Assembly: GCA_964057225.1 (NCBI GenBank)
Contig: OZ059899.1
Coordinates: 18,112,501 to 18,176,500, forward strand
Length of the DNA stretch: 64,000 nucleotides
Direction: 5' to 3'
Origin: Auanema rhodensis
Taxonomy: Eukaryota > Nematoda > Chromadorea > Rhabditida > Rhabditidae
Shown here: piece by piece, positions 1 through 12,677 of the stretch
How the letters are laid out: every line of letters starts with the position of its first letter
How positions within the stretch are numbered: the first letter of the stretch is position 1
Position numbers and translations under genes: made by a program
The notes under the pieces: generated by a model
Told to the model about the DNA's origin: nothing
The model's input: the letters and a program-made list of their open reading frames with translations, nothing else
Databases searched by the model: none

Positions 1-538
1 TTACGTGAACTTTAATTCATGCTAATTAAATGTACACGTGGTGTGCACTCGGTATGTAACTCGCTTCACGTGAAAGATAAAGAGATGCAGTTATCAAAAT
101 TAGATTCCCCATGTCCATATTAGTCTAAAAACAATTTTTTACTGATATTGGTGCATGGTAACCATGATTTTGAAATTTACGTGAACTTTAATTTATGCTA
201 ATTAAACGTACACGTGATGTGCACTTGGTATGTAACTCGCTTCACGTGAAAGATAAAGAGATGCGGTTTTTAAAATTAGATTCCCCATGTCCATATTAGT
301 CTAAAAACAATTTTTTACTGATATTGGTGCATGGTAACCATGATTTTGAAATTTACGTGAACTTTAATTTATGCTAATTAAACGTACACGTGGTGTGCAC
401 TCGGTATGTAACTCGCTTCACGTGAAAGATAAAGAGATGCGGTTCTCAAAATTAGATTCCCCATGTCCATATTAGTCTAAAAACAAATTTTTATTGATAT
501 TGGTGCATGGTAACCATGACTTTGAAATTTACGTGAAC

Positions 539-558
539 TTTAATTTATGCTAATTAAA
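539..558. repeat. AT-rich inverted repeat in the monomer (positions 11-30)
   Basis: The arms tttaatt and aattaaa are perfectly complementary 7-mers separated by 6 nt (tatgct). The structure is present in most monomers, including those with the catgct spacer. It is altered in class X (ctacataaatg), K (ctaatcaaac) and the ctagtt form. It could form a small hairpin or a two-fold protein site; neither is shown here. It lies next to the place where hybrid monomers switch from one class to another. Confidence 0.7.
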
Positions 559-562
559 CGTA

Positions 563-568
563 CACGTG
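563..568. other. CACGTG palindrome, first copy in monomer
   Basis: CACGTG at monomer positions 35-40 is the E-box/G-box core recognised by many bHLH and, in plants, bZIP factors. It is followed after 2 nt by the palindrome GTGCAC in most classes. It is kept in nearly every monomer except class F, where cacg becomes gacg, and one copy near 5317, where it reads tacgtg. No promoter context accompanies it, so binding is a possibility and not a call. Confidence 0.6.
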
Positions 569-592
569 GTGTGCACTCGGTATGTAACTCGC

Positions 593-602
593 TTCACGTG
601 AA
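593..602. other. TTCACGTGAA palindrome, second CACGTG in monomer
   Basis: This 10-nt perfect palindrome centres the second CACGTG (monomer 67-72). The class E change to gtgtaag and the class G change to gtggaag shorten the palindrome but keep the core. Rare copies lose the core itself, for example gtaaaag near 9402, 36339, 38802 and 41619, and cacatg near 39855, 46719 and 54640. Its spacing from the first CACGTG is 32 nt, about three helical turns. Confidence 0.65.
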
Positions 603-681
603 AGATAAAGAGATGCGGTTTTCAAAATTAGATTCCCCATGTCCATATTAGTCTAAAAACAAATTTTTATTGATATTGGTG

Positions 682-694
682 CATGGTAACCATG
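682..694. repeat. CATGGTAACCATG dyad in the monomer (positions 154-166)
   Basis: This is a perfect 6-bp-arm inverted repeat around a single central base (CATGGT-A-ACCATG). It is among the most conserved parts of the satellite. I noticed only isolated changes, for example gcgtgg near 61766, gcttgg near 13360, and accataac at about 39601 and 46465. Short dyads are common in centromere satellites that lack a CENP-B box, but a function here is inference. Confidence 0.7.
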
Positions 695-2641
695 ACTTTG
701 AAATTTACGTGAACTTTAATTTATGCTAATTAAACGTACACGTGGTGTGCACTCGGTATGTAACTCGCTTCACGTGTAAGATAAAGAGATGCGGTTTTCA
801 AAATTAGATTCCCCATGTCCATATTAGTCTAAAAACAAATTGTTATTGATATTGGTGCATGGTAACCATGATTTTGAAATTTACGTGAACTTTAATTTAT
901 GCTAATTAAACGTAGACGTGGTGTGCACTCGGTATGTAACTCGCTTCACGTGTAAGATAAAGAGATGCGGTTTTCAAAATTAGATTCCCCATGTCCATAT
1001 TAGTCTAAAAACAATATTTTTTTTGATATTGGTGCATGGTAACCATGACTTTGAAATTTACGTGAACTTTAATTTATGCTAATTAAACGTACACGTGGTG
1101 TGCACTCGGTATGTAACTCGCTTCACGTGTAAGATAAAGAGATGCGGTTTTCAAAATTAGATTCCCCATGTCCATATTAGTCTAAAAACAAATTTTTATT
1201 GATATTGGTGCATGGTAACCATGATTTTGAAATTTACGTGAACTTTAATTCATGCTAATTAAATGTACACGTGGTGTGGACTCGGTATGTAACTCGCTTC
1301 ACGTGAAAGATAAAGAGATGCAGTTATCAAAATTAGATTCCCCATGTCCATATTAGTCTAAAAACAATTTTTTACTGATATTGGTGCATGGTAACCATGA
1401 TTTTGAAATTTACGTGAACTTTAATTTATGCTAATTAAACGTACACGTGATGTGCACTTGGTATGTAACTCGCTTCACGTGAAAGATAAAGAGATGCGGT
1501 TTTTAAAATTAGATTCCCCATGTCCATATTAGTCTAAAAACAAATTTTTATTGATATTGGTGCATGGTAACCATGATTTTGAAATTTACGTGAACTTTAA
1601 TTCATGCTAATTAAATGTACACGTGGTGTGCACTCGGTATGTAACTCGCTTCACGTGAAAGATAAAGAGATGCAGTTATCAAAATTAGATTCCCCATGTC
1701 CATATTAGTCTAAAAACAATTTTTTACTGATATTGGTGCATGGTAACCATGATTTTGAAATTTACGTGAACTTTAATTTATGCTAATTAAACGTACACGT
1801 GGTGTGCACTCGGTATGTAACTCGCTTCACGTGTAAGATAAAGAGATGCGGTTTTCAAAATTAGATTCCCCATGTCCATATTAGTCTAAAAACAAATTTT
1901 TATTGATATTGGTGCATGGTAACCATGACTTTGAAATTTACGTGAACTTTAATTTATGCTAATTAAACGTACACGTGGTGTGCACTCGGTATGTAACTCG
2001 CTTCACGTGTAAGATAAAGAGATGCGGTTTTCGAAATTAGATTCCCCATGTCCATATTAGTCTAAAAACAAATTTTTATTGATATTGGTGCATGGTAACC
2101 ATGATTTTGAAATTTACGTGAACTTTAATTCATGCTAATTAAATGTACACGTGGTGTGCACTCGGTATGTAACTCGCTTCACGTGAAAGATAAAGAGATG
2201 CAGTTATCAAAATTAGATTCCCCATGTCCATATTAGTCTAGAAACAAATTTTTATTGATATTGGTGCATGGTAACCATGACTTTGAAATTTACGTGAACT
2301 TTAATTTATGCTAATTAAACGTACACGTGGTGTGCACTCGGTATGTAACTCGCTTCACGTGTAAGATAAAGAGATGCGGTTTTCAAAATTAGATTCCCCA
2401 TGTCCATATTAGTCTAAAAACAAATTTTTATTGATATTGGTGCATGGTAACCATGACTTTGAAATTTACGTGAACTTTAATTTATGCTAATTAAACGTAC
2501 ACGTGGTGTGCACTCGGTATGTAACTCGCTTCACGTGTAAGATAAAGAGATGCGGTTTTCGAAATTAGATTCCCCATGTCCATATTAGTCTAAAAACAAA
2601 TTTTTATTGATATTGGTGCATGGTAACCATGATTTTGAAAT

Positions 2642-5282
2642 TTACGTGAACTTTAATTCATGCTAATTAAATGTACACGTGGTGTGCACTCGGTATGTAA
2701 CTCGCTTCACGTGAAAGATAAAGAGATGCAGTTATCAAAATTAGATTCCCCATGTCCATATTAGTCTAAAAACAATTTTTTACTGATATTGGTGCATGGT
2801 AACCATGATTTTGAAATTTACGTGAACTTTAATTTATGCTAATTAAACGTACACGTGATGTGCACTTGGTATGTAACTCGCTTCACGTGAAAGATAAAGA
2901 GATGCGGTTTTTAAAATTAGATTCCCCATGTCCATATTAGTCTAAAAACAATTTTTTACTGATATTGGTGCATGGTAACCATGATTTTGAAATTTACGTG
3001 AACTTTAATTTATGCTAATTAAACGTACACGTGGTGTGCACTCGGTATGTAACTCGCTTCACGTGAAAGATAAAGAGATGCGGTTCTCAAAATTAGATTC
3101 CCCATGTCCATATTAGTCTAAAAACAAATTTTTATTGATATTGGTGCATGGTAACCATGACTTTGAAATTTACGTGAACTTTAATTTATGCTAATTAAAC
3201 GTACACGTGGTGTGCACTCGGTATGTAACTCGCTTCACGTGAAAGATAAAGAGATGCGGTTTTCAAAATTAGATTCCCCATGTCCATATTAGTCTAAAAA
3301 CAAATTTTTATTGATATTGGTGCATGGTAACCATGACTTTGAAATTTACGTGAACTTTAATTTATGCTAATTAAACGTACACGTGGTGTGCACTTGGTAT
3401 GTAACTCGCTTCACGTGAAAGATAAAGAGATGCGGTTTTCAAAATTAGATTCCCCATGTCCATATTAGTCTAAAAACAAATTTTTATTGATATTGGTGCA
3501 TGGTAACCATGACTTTGAAATTTACGTGAACTTTAATTTATGCTAATTAAACGTACACGTGGTGTGCACTCGGTATGTAACTCGCTTCACGTGAAAGATA
3601 AAGAGATGCGGTTTTCAAAATTAGATTCCCCATGTCCATATTAGTCTAAAAACAAATTTTTATTGATATTGGTGCATGGTAACCATGACTTTGAAATTTA
3701 CGTGAACTTTAATTTATGCTAATTAAACGTACACGTGGTGTGCACTCGGTATGTAACTCGCTTCACGTGTAAGATAAAGAGATGCGGTTTTCAAAATTAG
3801 ATTCCCCATGTCCATATTAGTCTAAAAACAAATTTTTATTGATATTGGTGCATGGTAACCATGATTTTGAAATTTACGTGAACTTTAATTTATGCTAATT
3901 AAACGTAGACGTGGTGTGCACTCGGTATGTAACTCGCTTCACGTGTAAGATAAAGAGATGCGGTTTTCAAAATTAGATTCCCCATGTCCATATTAGTCTA
4001 AAAACAAATTTTTTTTTGATATTGGTGCATGGTAACCATGACTTTGAAATTTACGTGAACTTTAATTTATGCTAATTAAACGTACACGTGGTGTGCACTC
4101 GGTATGTAACTCGCTTCACGTGTAAGATAAAGAGATGCGGTTTTCAAAATTAGATTCCCCATGTCCATATTAGTCTAAAAACAAATTTTTATTGATATTG
4201 GTGCATGGTAACCATGATTTTGAAATTTACGTGAACTTTAATTCATGCTAATTAAATGTACACGTGGTGTGGACTCGGTATGTAACTCGCTTCACGTGAA
4301 AGATAAAGAGATGCAGTTATCAAAATTAGATTCCCCATGTCCATATTAGTCTAAAAACAATTTTTTACTGATATTGGTGCATGGTAACCATGATTTTGAA
4401 ATTTACGTGAACTTTAATTTATGCTAATTAAACGTACACGTGATGTGCACTTGGTATGTAACTCGCTTCACGTGAAAGATAAAGAGATGCGGTTTTTAAA
4501 ATTAGATTCCCCATGTCCATATTAGTCTAAAAACAATTTTTTACTGATATTGGTGCATGGTAACCATGACTTTGAAATTTACGTGAACTTTAATTTATGC
4601 TAATTAAACGTACACGTGGTGTGCACTCGGTATGTAACTCGCTTCACGTGTAAGATAAAGAGATGCGGTTTTCGAAATTAGATTCCCCATGTCCATATTA
4701 GTCTAAAAACAAATTTTTATTGATATTGGTGCATGGTAACCATGATTTTGAAATTTACGTGAACTTTAATTCATGCTAATTAAATGTACACGTGGTGTGC
4801 ACTCGGTATGTAACTCGCTTCACGTGAAAGATAAAGAGATGCAGTTATCAAAATTAGATTCCCCATGTCCATATTAGTCTAGAAACAAATTTTTATTGAT
4901 ATTGGTGCATGGTAACCATGACTTTGAAATTTACGTGAACTTTAATTTATGCTAATTAAACGTACACGTGGTGTGCACTCGGTATGTAACTCGCTTCACG
5001 TGTAAGATAAAGAGATGCGGTTTTCAAAATTAGATTCCCCATGTCCATATTAGTCTAAAAACAAATTTTTATTGATATTGGTGCATGGTAACCATGACTT
5101 TGAAATTTACGTGAACTTTAATTTATGCTAATTAAACGTACACGTGGTGTGCACTCGGTATGTAACTCGCTTCACGTGTAAGATAAAGAGATGCGGTTTT
5201 CGAAATTAGATTCCCCATGTCCATATTAGTCTAAAAACAAATTTTTATTGATATTGGTGCATGGTAACCATGATTTTGAAAT
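2642..5282. repeat. Higher-order block 2 (15 monomers, rearranged copy of block 1)
   Basis: It opens with the same A-B-C-D run as block 1 but carries two further D-type monomers (3346 with gcacttgg, and 3522) before the E-F-E-A'-B run. It lacks one A-E pair afterwards. The offset to block 1 is therefore 2641 nt at its start and 2993 nt (17 monomers plus 1) through the middle. It ends with E2, A (tctagaaac), E, E2, as block 1 does. It is a duplicated block edited by whole-monomer gain and loss. Confidence 0.82.
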
Positions 5283-8200
5283 TTACGTGAACTTTAATTC
5301 ATGCTAATTAAATGTATACGTGGTGTGCACTCGGTATGTAACTCGCTTCACGTGAAAGATAAAGAGATGCAGTTATCAAAATTAGATTCCCCATGTCCAT
5401 ATTAGTCTAAAAACAATTTTTTACTGATATTGGTGCATGGTAACCATGATTTTGAAATTTACGTGAACTTTAATTTATGCTAATTAAACGTACACGTGAT
5501 GTGCACTTGGTATGTAACTCGCTTCACGTGAAAGATAAAGAGATGCGGTTTTTAAAATTAGATTCCCCATGTCCATATTAGTCTAAAAACAATTTTTTAC
5601 TGATATTGGTGCATGGTAACCATGATTTTGAAATTTACGTGAACTTTAATTTATGCTAATTAAACGTACACGTGGTGTGCACTCGGTATGTAACTCGCTT
5701 CACGTGAAAGATAAAGAGATGCGGTTCTCAAAATTAGATTCCCCATGTCCATATTAGTCTAAAAACAAATTTTTATTGATATTGGTGCATGGTAACCATG
5801 ACTTTGAAATTTACGTGAACTTTAATTTATGCTAATTAAACGTACACGTGGTGTGCACTCGGTATGTAACTCGCTTCACGTGAAAGATAAAGAGATGCGG
5901 TTTTCAAAATTAGATTCCCCATGTCCATATTAGTCTAAAAACAAATTTTTATTGATATTGGTGCATGGTAACCATGACTTTGAAATTTACGTGAACTTTA
6001 ATTTATGCTAATTAAACGTACACGTGGTGTGCACTTGGTATGTAACTCGCTTCACGTGAAAGATAAAGAGATGCGGTTTTCAAAATTAGATTCCCCATGT
6101 CCATATTAGTCTAAAAACAAATTTTTATTGATATTGGTGCATGGTAACCATGACTTTGAAATTTACGTGAACTTTAATTTATGCTAATTAAACGTACACG
6201 TGGTGTGCACTCGGTATGTAACTCGCTTCACGTGTAAGATAAAGAGATGCGGTTTTCAAAATTAGATTCCCCATGTCCATATTAGTCTAAAAACAAATTT
6301 TTAATGATATTGGTGCATGGTAACCATGACTTTGAAATTTACGTGAACTTTAATTTATGCTAATTAAACGTACACGTGGTGTGCACTCGGTATGTAACTC
6401 GCTTCACGTGTAAGATAAAGAGATGCGGTTTTCGAAATTAGATTCCCCATGTCCATATTAGTCTAAAAACAAATTTTTACTGATATTGGTGCATGGTAAC
6501 CATGACTTTGAAATTTACGTGAACTTTAATTTATGCTAATTAAACGTACACGTGGTGTGCACTCGGTATGTAACTCGCTTCACGTGAAAGATAAAGAGAT
6601 GCGGTTTTCAAAATTAGATTCCCCATGTCCATATTAGTCTAAAAACAAATTTTTTTTGATATTGGTGCATGGTAACCATGACTTTGAAATTTACGTGAAC
6701 TTTAATTTATGCTACATAAATCTACACGTGATGTGCACTTGGTATGTAACTCGCTTCACGTGAAAGATAAAAAGATGCGGTTTTTAAAATTAGATTCCCC
6801 ATGTCCATATTAGTCTAAAAACAATTTTTTACTGATATTGGTGCATGGTAACCATGACTTTGAAATTTACGTGAACTTTAATTTATGCTAATTAAACGTA
6901 CACGTGGTGTGCACTCGGTATGTAACTCGCTTCACGTGTAAGATAAAGAGATGCGGTTTTCAAAATTAGATTCCCCATGTCCATATTAGTCTAAAAACGA
7001 ATTTTTATTGATATTGGTGCATGGTAACCATGATTTTGAAATTTACGTGAACTTTAATTTATGCTAATTAAACGTAGACGTGGTGTGCACTCGGTATGTA
7101 ACTCGCTTCACGTGTAAGATAAAGAGATGCGGTTTTCAAAATTAGATTCCCCATGTCCATATTAGTCTAAAAACAAATTTTTTTTTGATATTGGTGCATG
7201 GTAACCATGACTTTGAAATTTACGTGAACTTTAATTTATGCTAATTAAACGTACACGTGGTGTGCACTCGGTATGTAACTCGCTTCACGTGTAAGATAAA
7301 GAGATGCGGTTTTCAAAATTAGATTCCCCATGTCCATATTAGTCTAAAAACAAATTTTTATTGATATTGGTGCATGGTAACCATGATTTTGAAATTTACG
7401 TGAACTTTAATTCATGCTAATTAAATGTACACGTGGTGTGGACTCGGTATGTAACTCGCTTCACGTGAAAGATAAAGAGATGCAGTTATCAAAATTAGAT
7501 TCCCCATGTCCATATTAGTCTAAAAACAATTTTTTACTGATATTGGTGCATGGTAACCATGATTTTGAAATTTACGTGAACTTTAATTTATGCTAATTAA
7601 ACGTACACGTGATGTGCACTTGGTATGTAACTCGCTTCACGTGAAAGATAAAGAGATGCGGTTTTTAAAATTAGATTCCCCATGTCCATATTAGTCTAAA
7701 AACAATTTTTTACTGATATTGGTGCATGGTAACCATGACTTTGAAATTTACGTGAACTTTAATTTATGCTAATTAAACGTACACGTGGTGTGCACTCGGT
7801 ATGTAACTCGCTTCACGTGTAAGATAAAGAGATGCGGTTTTCGAAATTAGATTCCCCATGTCCATATTAGTCTAAAAACAAATTTTTATTGATATTGGTG
7901 CATGGTAACCATGATTTTGAAATTTACGTGAACTTTAATTCATGCTAATTAAATGTACACGTGGTGTGCACTCGGTATGTAACTCGCTTCACGTGAAAGA
8001 TAAAAAGATGCAGTTATCAAAATTAGATTCCCCATGTCCATATTAGTCTAGAAACAAATTTTTATTGATATTGGTGCATGGTAACCATGACTTTGAAATT
8101 TACGTGAACTTTAATTCATGCTAATTAAACGTACACGTGGTGTGCACTCGGTATGTAACTCGCTTCACGTGTAAGATAAAGAGATGCGGTTTTCAAAATT

Positions 8201-8451
8201 AGATTCCCCATGTCCATATTAGTCTAAAAACAAATTTTTATTGATATTGGTGCATGGTAACCATGACTTTGAAATTTACGTGAACTTTAATTTATGCTAA
8301 TTAAACGTACACGTGGTGTGCACTCGGTATGTAACTCGCTTCACGTGTAAGATAAAGAGATGCGGTTTTCAAAATTAGATTCCCCATGTCCATATTAGTC
8401 TAAAAACAAATTTTTATTGATATTGGTGCATGGTAACCATGATTTTGAAAT
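5283..8451. repeat. Higher-order block 3 (18 monomers, expanded copy)
   Basis: The class order is A (with gtatacg), B, C, D, D-like (gcacttgg), E, E2, D with a T8 tract, X, E, F, E, A', B, E2, A (aaaaagatgcag plus tctagaaac), I-like E, E. The first class X monomer of the window (start 6691, with ctacataaatc) appears here. Length is 18 x 176 plus 1 nt. Its second half is reproduced about 15.5 kb downstream at 22538. Confidence 0.8.
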
Positions 8452-11400
8452 TTACGTGAACTTTAATTCATGCTAATTAAATGTACACGTGGTGTGCACT
8501 CGGTATGTAACTCGCTTCACGTGAAAGATAAAGAGATGCGGTTTTCAAAATTAGATTCCCCATGTCCATATTAGTCTAAAAACAAATTTTTATTGATATT
8601 GGTGCATGGTAACCATGACTTTGAAATTTACGTGAACTTTAATTTATGCTAATTAAACGTACACGTGGTGTGCACTCGGTATGTAACTCGCTTCACGTGA
8701 AAGATAAAGAGATGCAGTTATCAAAATTAGATTCCCCATGTCCATATTAGTCTAAAAACAAATTTTTATTGATATTGGTGCATGGTAACCATGATTTTGA
8801 AATTTACGTGAACTTTAATTCATGCTAATTAAATGTACACGTGGTGTGCACTCGGTATGTAACTCGCTTCACGTGAAAGATAAAGAGATGCGGTTTTCAA
8901 AATTAGATTCCCCATGTCCATATTAGTCTAAAAACAAATTTTTATTGATATTGGTGCATGGTAACCATGATTTTGAAATTTACGTGAACTTTAATTCATG
9001 CTAATTAAATGTACACGTGGTGTGCACTCGGTATGTAACTCGCTTCACGTGAAAGATAAAGAGATGCAGTTATCAAAATTAGATTCCCCATGTCCATATT
9101 AGTCTAAAAACAATTTTTTACTGATATTGGTGCATGGTAACCATGATTTTGAAATTTACGTGAACTTTAATTTATGCTAATTAAACGTACACGTGGTGTG
9201 CACTCGGTATGTAACTCGCTTCACGTGAAAGATAAAGAGATGCGGTTCTCAAAATTAGATTCCCCATGTCCATATTAGTCTAAAAACAAATTTTTATTGA
9301 TATTGGTGCATGGTAACCATGACTTTGAAATTTACGTGAACTTTAATTTATGCTAATTAAACGTACACGTGGTGTGCACTCGGTATGTAACTCGCTTCAC
9401 GTAAAAGATAAAGAGATGCGGTTTTCAAAATTAGATTCCCCATGTCCATATTAGTCTAAAAACAAATTTTTATTGATATTGGTGCATGGTAACCATGACT
9501 TTGAAATTTACGTGAACTTTAATTTATGCTAATTAAACGTACACGTGGTGTGCACTCGGTATGTAACTCGCTTCACGTGAAAGATAAAGAGATGCGGTTT
9601 TCAAAATTAGATTCCCCATGTCCATATTAGTCTAAAAACAAATTTTTTTTGATATTGGTGCATGGTAACCATGATTTTGAAATTTACGTGAACTTTAATT
9701 TATGCTAATTAAATGTACACGTGGTGTGCACTTGGTATGTAACTCGCTTCACGTGAAAGATAAAGACATGCGGTTTTCAAAATTAGATTCCCCATGTCCA
9801 TATTAGTCTAAAAACAAATTTTTATTGATATTGGTGCATGGTAACCATGACTTTGAAATTAACGTGAACTTTAATTTATGCTAATTAAACGTACACGTGG
9901 TGTGCACTCGGTATGTAACTCGCTTCACGTGTAAGATAAAGAGATGCGGTTTTCAAAATTAGATTCCCCATGTCCATATTAGTCTAAAAACAAATTTTTA
10001 TTGATATTGGTGCATGGTAACCATGACTTTGAAATTTACGTGAACTTTAATTTATGCTAATTAAATGTACACGTGGTGTGCACTCGGTATGTAACTCGCT
10101 TCACGTGAAAGATAAAGAGATGCAGTTATCAAAATTAGATTCCCCATGTCCATATTAGTCTAAAAACAATTTTTTACTGATATTGGTGCATGGTAACCAT
10201 GATTTTGAAATTTACGTGAACTTTAATTTATGCTAATTAAACGTACACGTGATGTGCACTTGGTATGTAACTCGCTTCACGTGAAAGATAAAGAGATGCG
10301 GTTTTTAAAATTAGATTCCCCATGTCCATATTAGTCTAAAAACAATTTTTTACTGATATTGGTGCATGGTAACCATGATTTTGAAATTTACGTGAACTTT
10401 AATTTATGCTAATTAAACGTACACGTGGTGTGCACTCGGTATGTAACTCGCTTCACGTGAAAGATAAAGAGATGCGGTTCTCAAAATTAGATTCCCCATG
10501 TCCATATTAGTCTAAAAACAAATTTTTATTGATATTGGTGCATGGTAACCATGACTTTGAAATTTACGTGAACTTTAATTTATGCTTATTAAACGTACAC
10601 GTGGTGTGCACTCGGTATGTAACTCGCTTCACGTGAAAGATAAAGAGATGCGGTTTTCAAAATTAGATTCCCCATGTCCATATTAGTCTAAAAACAAATT
10701 TTTTTTGATATTGGTGCATGGTAACCATGACTTTGAATTTTACGTGAACTTTAATTTATGCTAATTAAACGTACACGTGGTGTGCACTCGGTATGTAACT
10801 CGCTTCACGTGTAAGATAAAGAGATGCGGTTTTCAAAATTAGATTCCCCATGTCCATATTAGTCTAAAAACAAATTTTTATTGATATTGGTGCATGGTAA
10901 CCATGACTTTGAAATTTACGTGAACTTTAATTTATGCTAATTAAACGTACACGTGGTGTGCACTCGGTATGTAACTCGCTTCACGTGTAAGATAAAGAGA
11001 TGCGGTTTTCAAAATTAGATTCCCCATGTCCATATTAGTCTAAAAACAAATTTTTATTGATATTGGTGCATGGTAACCATGATTTTGAAATTTACGTGAA
11101 CTTTAATTTATGCTACATAAATCTACACGTGATGTGCACTTGGTATGTAACTCGCTTCACGTGAAAGATAAAAAGATGCGGTTTTTAAAATTAGATTCCC
11201 CATGTCCATATTAGTCTAAAAACAATTTTTTACTGATATTGGTGCATGGTAACCATGACTTTGAAATTTACGTGAACTTTAATTTATGCTAATTAAACGT
11301 ACACGTGGTGTGCACTCGGTATGTAACTCGCTTCACGTGAAAGATAAAGAGAAGCGGTTTTCAAAATTAGATTCCCCATGTCCATATTAGTCTAAAAACA

Positions 11401-12677
11401 AATTTTTTTTGATATTGGTGCATGGTAACCATGATTTTGAAATTTACGTGAACTTTAATTTATGCTAATTAAATGTACACGTGGTGTGCACTCGGTATGT
11501 AACTCGCTTCACGTGAAAGATAAAGAGATGCGGTTTTCAAAATTAGATTCCCCATGTCCATATTAGTCTAAAAACAAATTTTTTTTGATATTGGTGCATG
11601 GTAACCATGATTTTGAAATTTACGTGAACTTTAATTTATGCTAATTAAATGTACACGTGGTGTGCACTCGGTATGTAACTCGCTTCACGTGAAAGATAAA
11701 GAGATGCGGTTTTCAAAATTAGATTCCCCATGTCCATATTAGTCTAAAAACAAATTTTTATTGATATTGGTGCATGGTAACCATGACTTTGAATTTTACG
11801 TGAACTTTAATTCATGCTAATTAAACGTACACGTGGTGTGCACTCGGTATGTAACTCGCTTCACGTGTAAGATAAAGAGATGCGGTTTTCAAAATTAGAT
11901 TCCCCATGTCCATATTAGTCTAAAAACAAATTTTTATTGATATTGGTGCATGGTAACCATGACTTTGAAATTTACGTGAACTTTAATTTATGCTAATTAA
12001 ACGTACACGTGGTGTGCACTCGGTATGTAACTCGCTTCACGTGTAAGATAAAGAGATGCGGTTTTCAAAATTAGATTCCCCATGTCCATATTAGTCTAAA
12101 AACAAATTTTTATTGATATTGGTGCATGGTAACCATGATTTTGAAATTTACGTGAACTTTAATTTATGCTAATTAAACGTAGACGTGGTGTGCACTCGGT
12201 ATGTAACTCGCTTCACGTGTAAGATAAAGAGATGCGGTTTTCAAAATTAGATTCCCCATGTCCATATTAGTCTAAAAACAAATTTTTTTTTGATATTGGT
12301 GCATGGTAACCATGACTTTGAAATTTACGTGAACTTTAATTTATGCTAATTAAACGTAGACGTGGTGTGCACTCGGTATGTAACTCGCTTCACGTGTAAG
12401 ATAAAGAGATGCGGTTTTCAAAATTAGATTCCCCATGTCCATATTAGTCTAAAAACAAATTTTTTTTTGATATTGGTGCATGGTAACCATGACTTTGAAA
12501 TTTACGTGAACTTTAATTTATGCTAATTAAACGTACACGTGGTGTGCACTCGGTATGTAACTCGCTTCACGTGAAAGATAAAGAGATGCGGTTTTCAAAA
12601 TTAGATTCCCCATGTCCATATTAGTCTAAAAACAAAATTTTATTGATATTGGTGCATGGTAACCATGACTTTGAAAT
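8452..12677. repeat. Mixed satellite segment without a clear higher-order unit
   Basis: The monomers are mostly D, E, A, B, C and aaatg forms of D in irregular order. There is an X copy at 11092 that shares the ctacataaatc variant with the X copy at 6691 (offset 25 monomers plus 1 nt). Two consecutive class F monomers of 177 nt sit near 12148-12501. Private changes include aaagacatg near 9766, aattaacg near 9859, ctta for ctaa near 10586 and gagaagcgg near 11350. No gene or non-satellite sequence is present. Confidence 0.75.

Larger units (their letters stand above)
529..704. repeat. Reference satellite monomer (class D, 176 nt)
   Basis: I use this copy as the reference because it lacks most rare variants. 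It is 176 nt with 28 C and 32 G (34% G+C). It contains seven CpG dinucleotides. Monomer landmarks are: an AT-rich inverted repeat at 11-30; CACGTG at 35-40 and 67-72; GTGCAC at 43-48; a rather invariant block around ggtatgtaactcgc at 51-64; another around gattccccatgtccatat at 103-120; an A/T tract at 126-141; and the dyad CATGGTAACCATG at 154-166. Variation between copies concentrates at monomer positions 14-32, 37-51, 72-75, 82-95, 132-142, 167 and 174-175, leaving the invariant blocks between. The phase is a labelling choice: the true functional phase is unknown. Confidence 0.97.
1..2641. repeat. Higher-order block 1 (15 monomers)
   Basis: The class order is A-B-C-D-E-F-E-A'-B-A-E-E2-A-E-E2, with starts at 1, 177, 353, 529, 705, 881, 1058, 1234, 1410, 1586, 1762, 1938, 2114, 2290 and 2466. 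The A-B-C-D opening recurs at 2642 and 5283. The A copy starting at 2114 carries the rare tctagaaac variant, which recurs in the equivalent place at 4755 and 7924. The block is 15 x 176 plus 1 nt because of one 177-nt monomer. Confidence 0.85.

Noticed and set aside
529-704. CENP-B box
   Set aside because: No stretch of the monomer fits the core TTCG....A..CGGG on either strand. TTCG occurs only in class E2, without the CGGG part.
529-704. Human alpha satellite, Arabidopsis 178-bp or Brassica 176-bp centromere repeat
   Set aside because: Lengths are close, but from memory I see no sequence similarity; the Brassica and Arabidopsis repeats contain AAGCTT, which this monomer lacks. A database search is needed to be sure.
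1938-2113. A tRNA-like B box (ggttttcgaaatt in class E2)
   Set aside because: The match to the GGTTCGANTCC pattern is poor, there is no A box at suitable distance and no cloverleaf; ggttttcaaaatt is the usual form.
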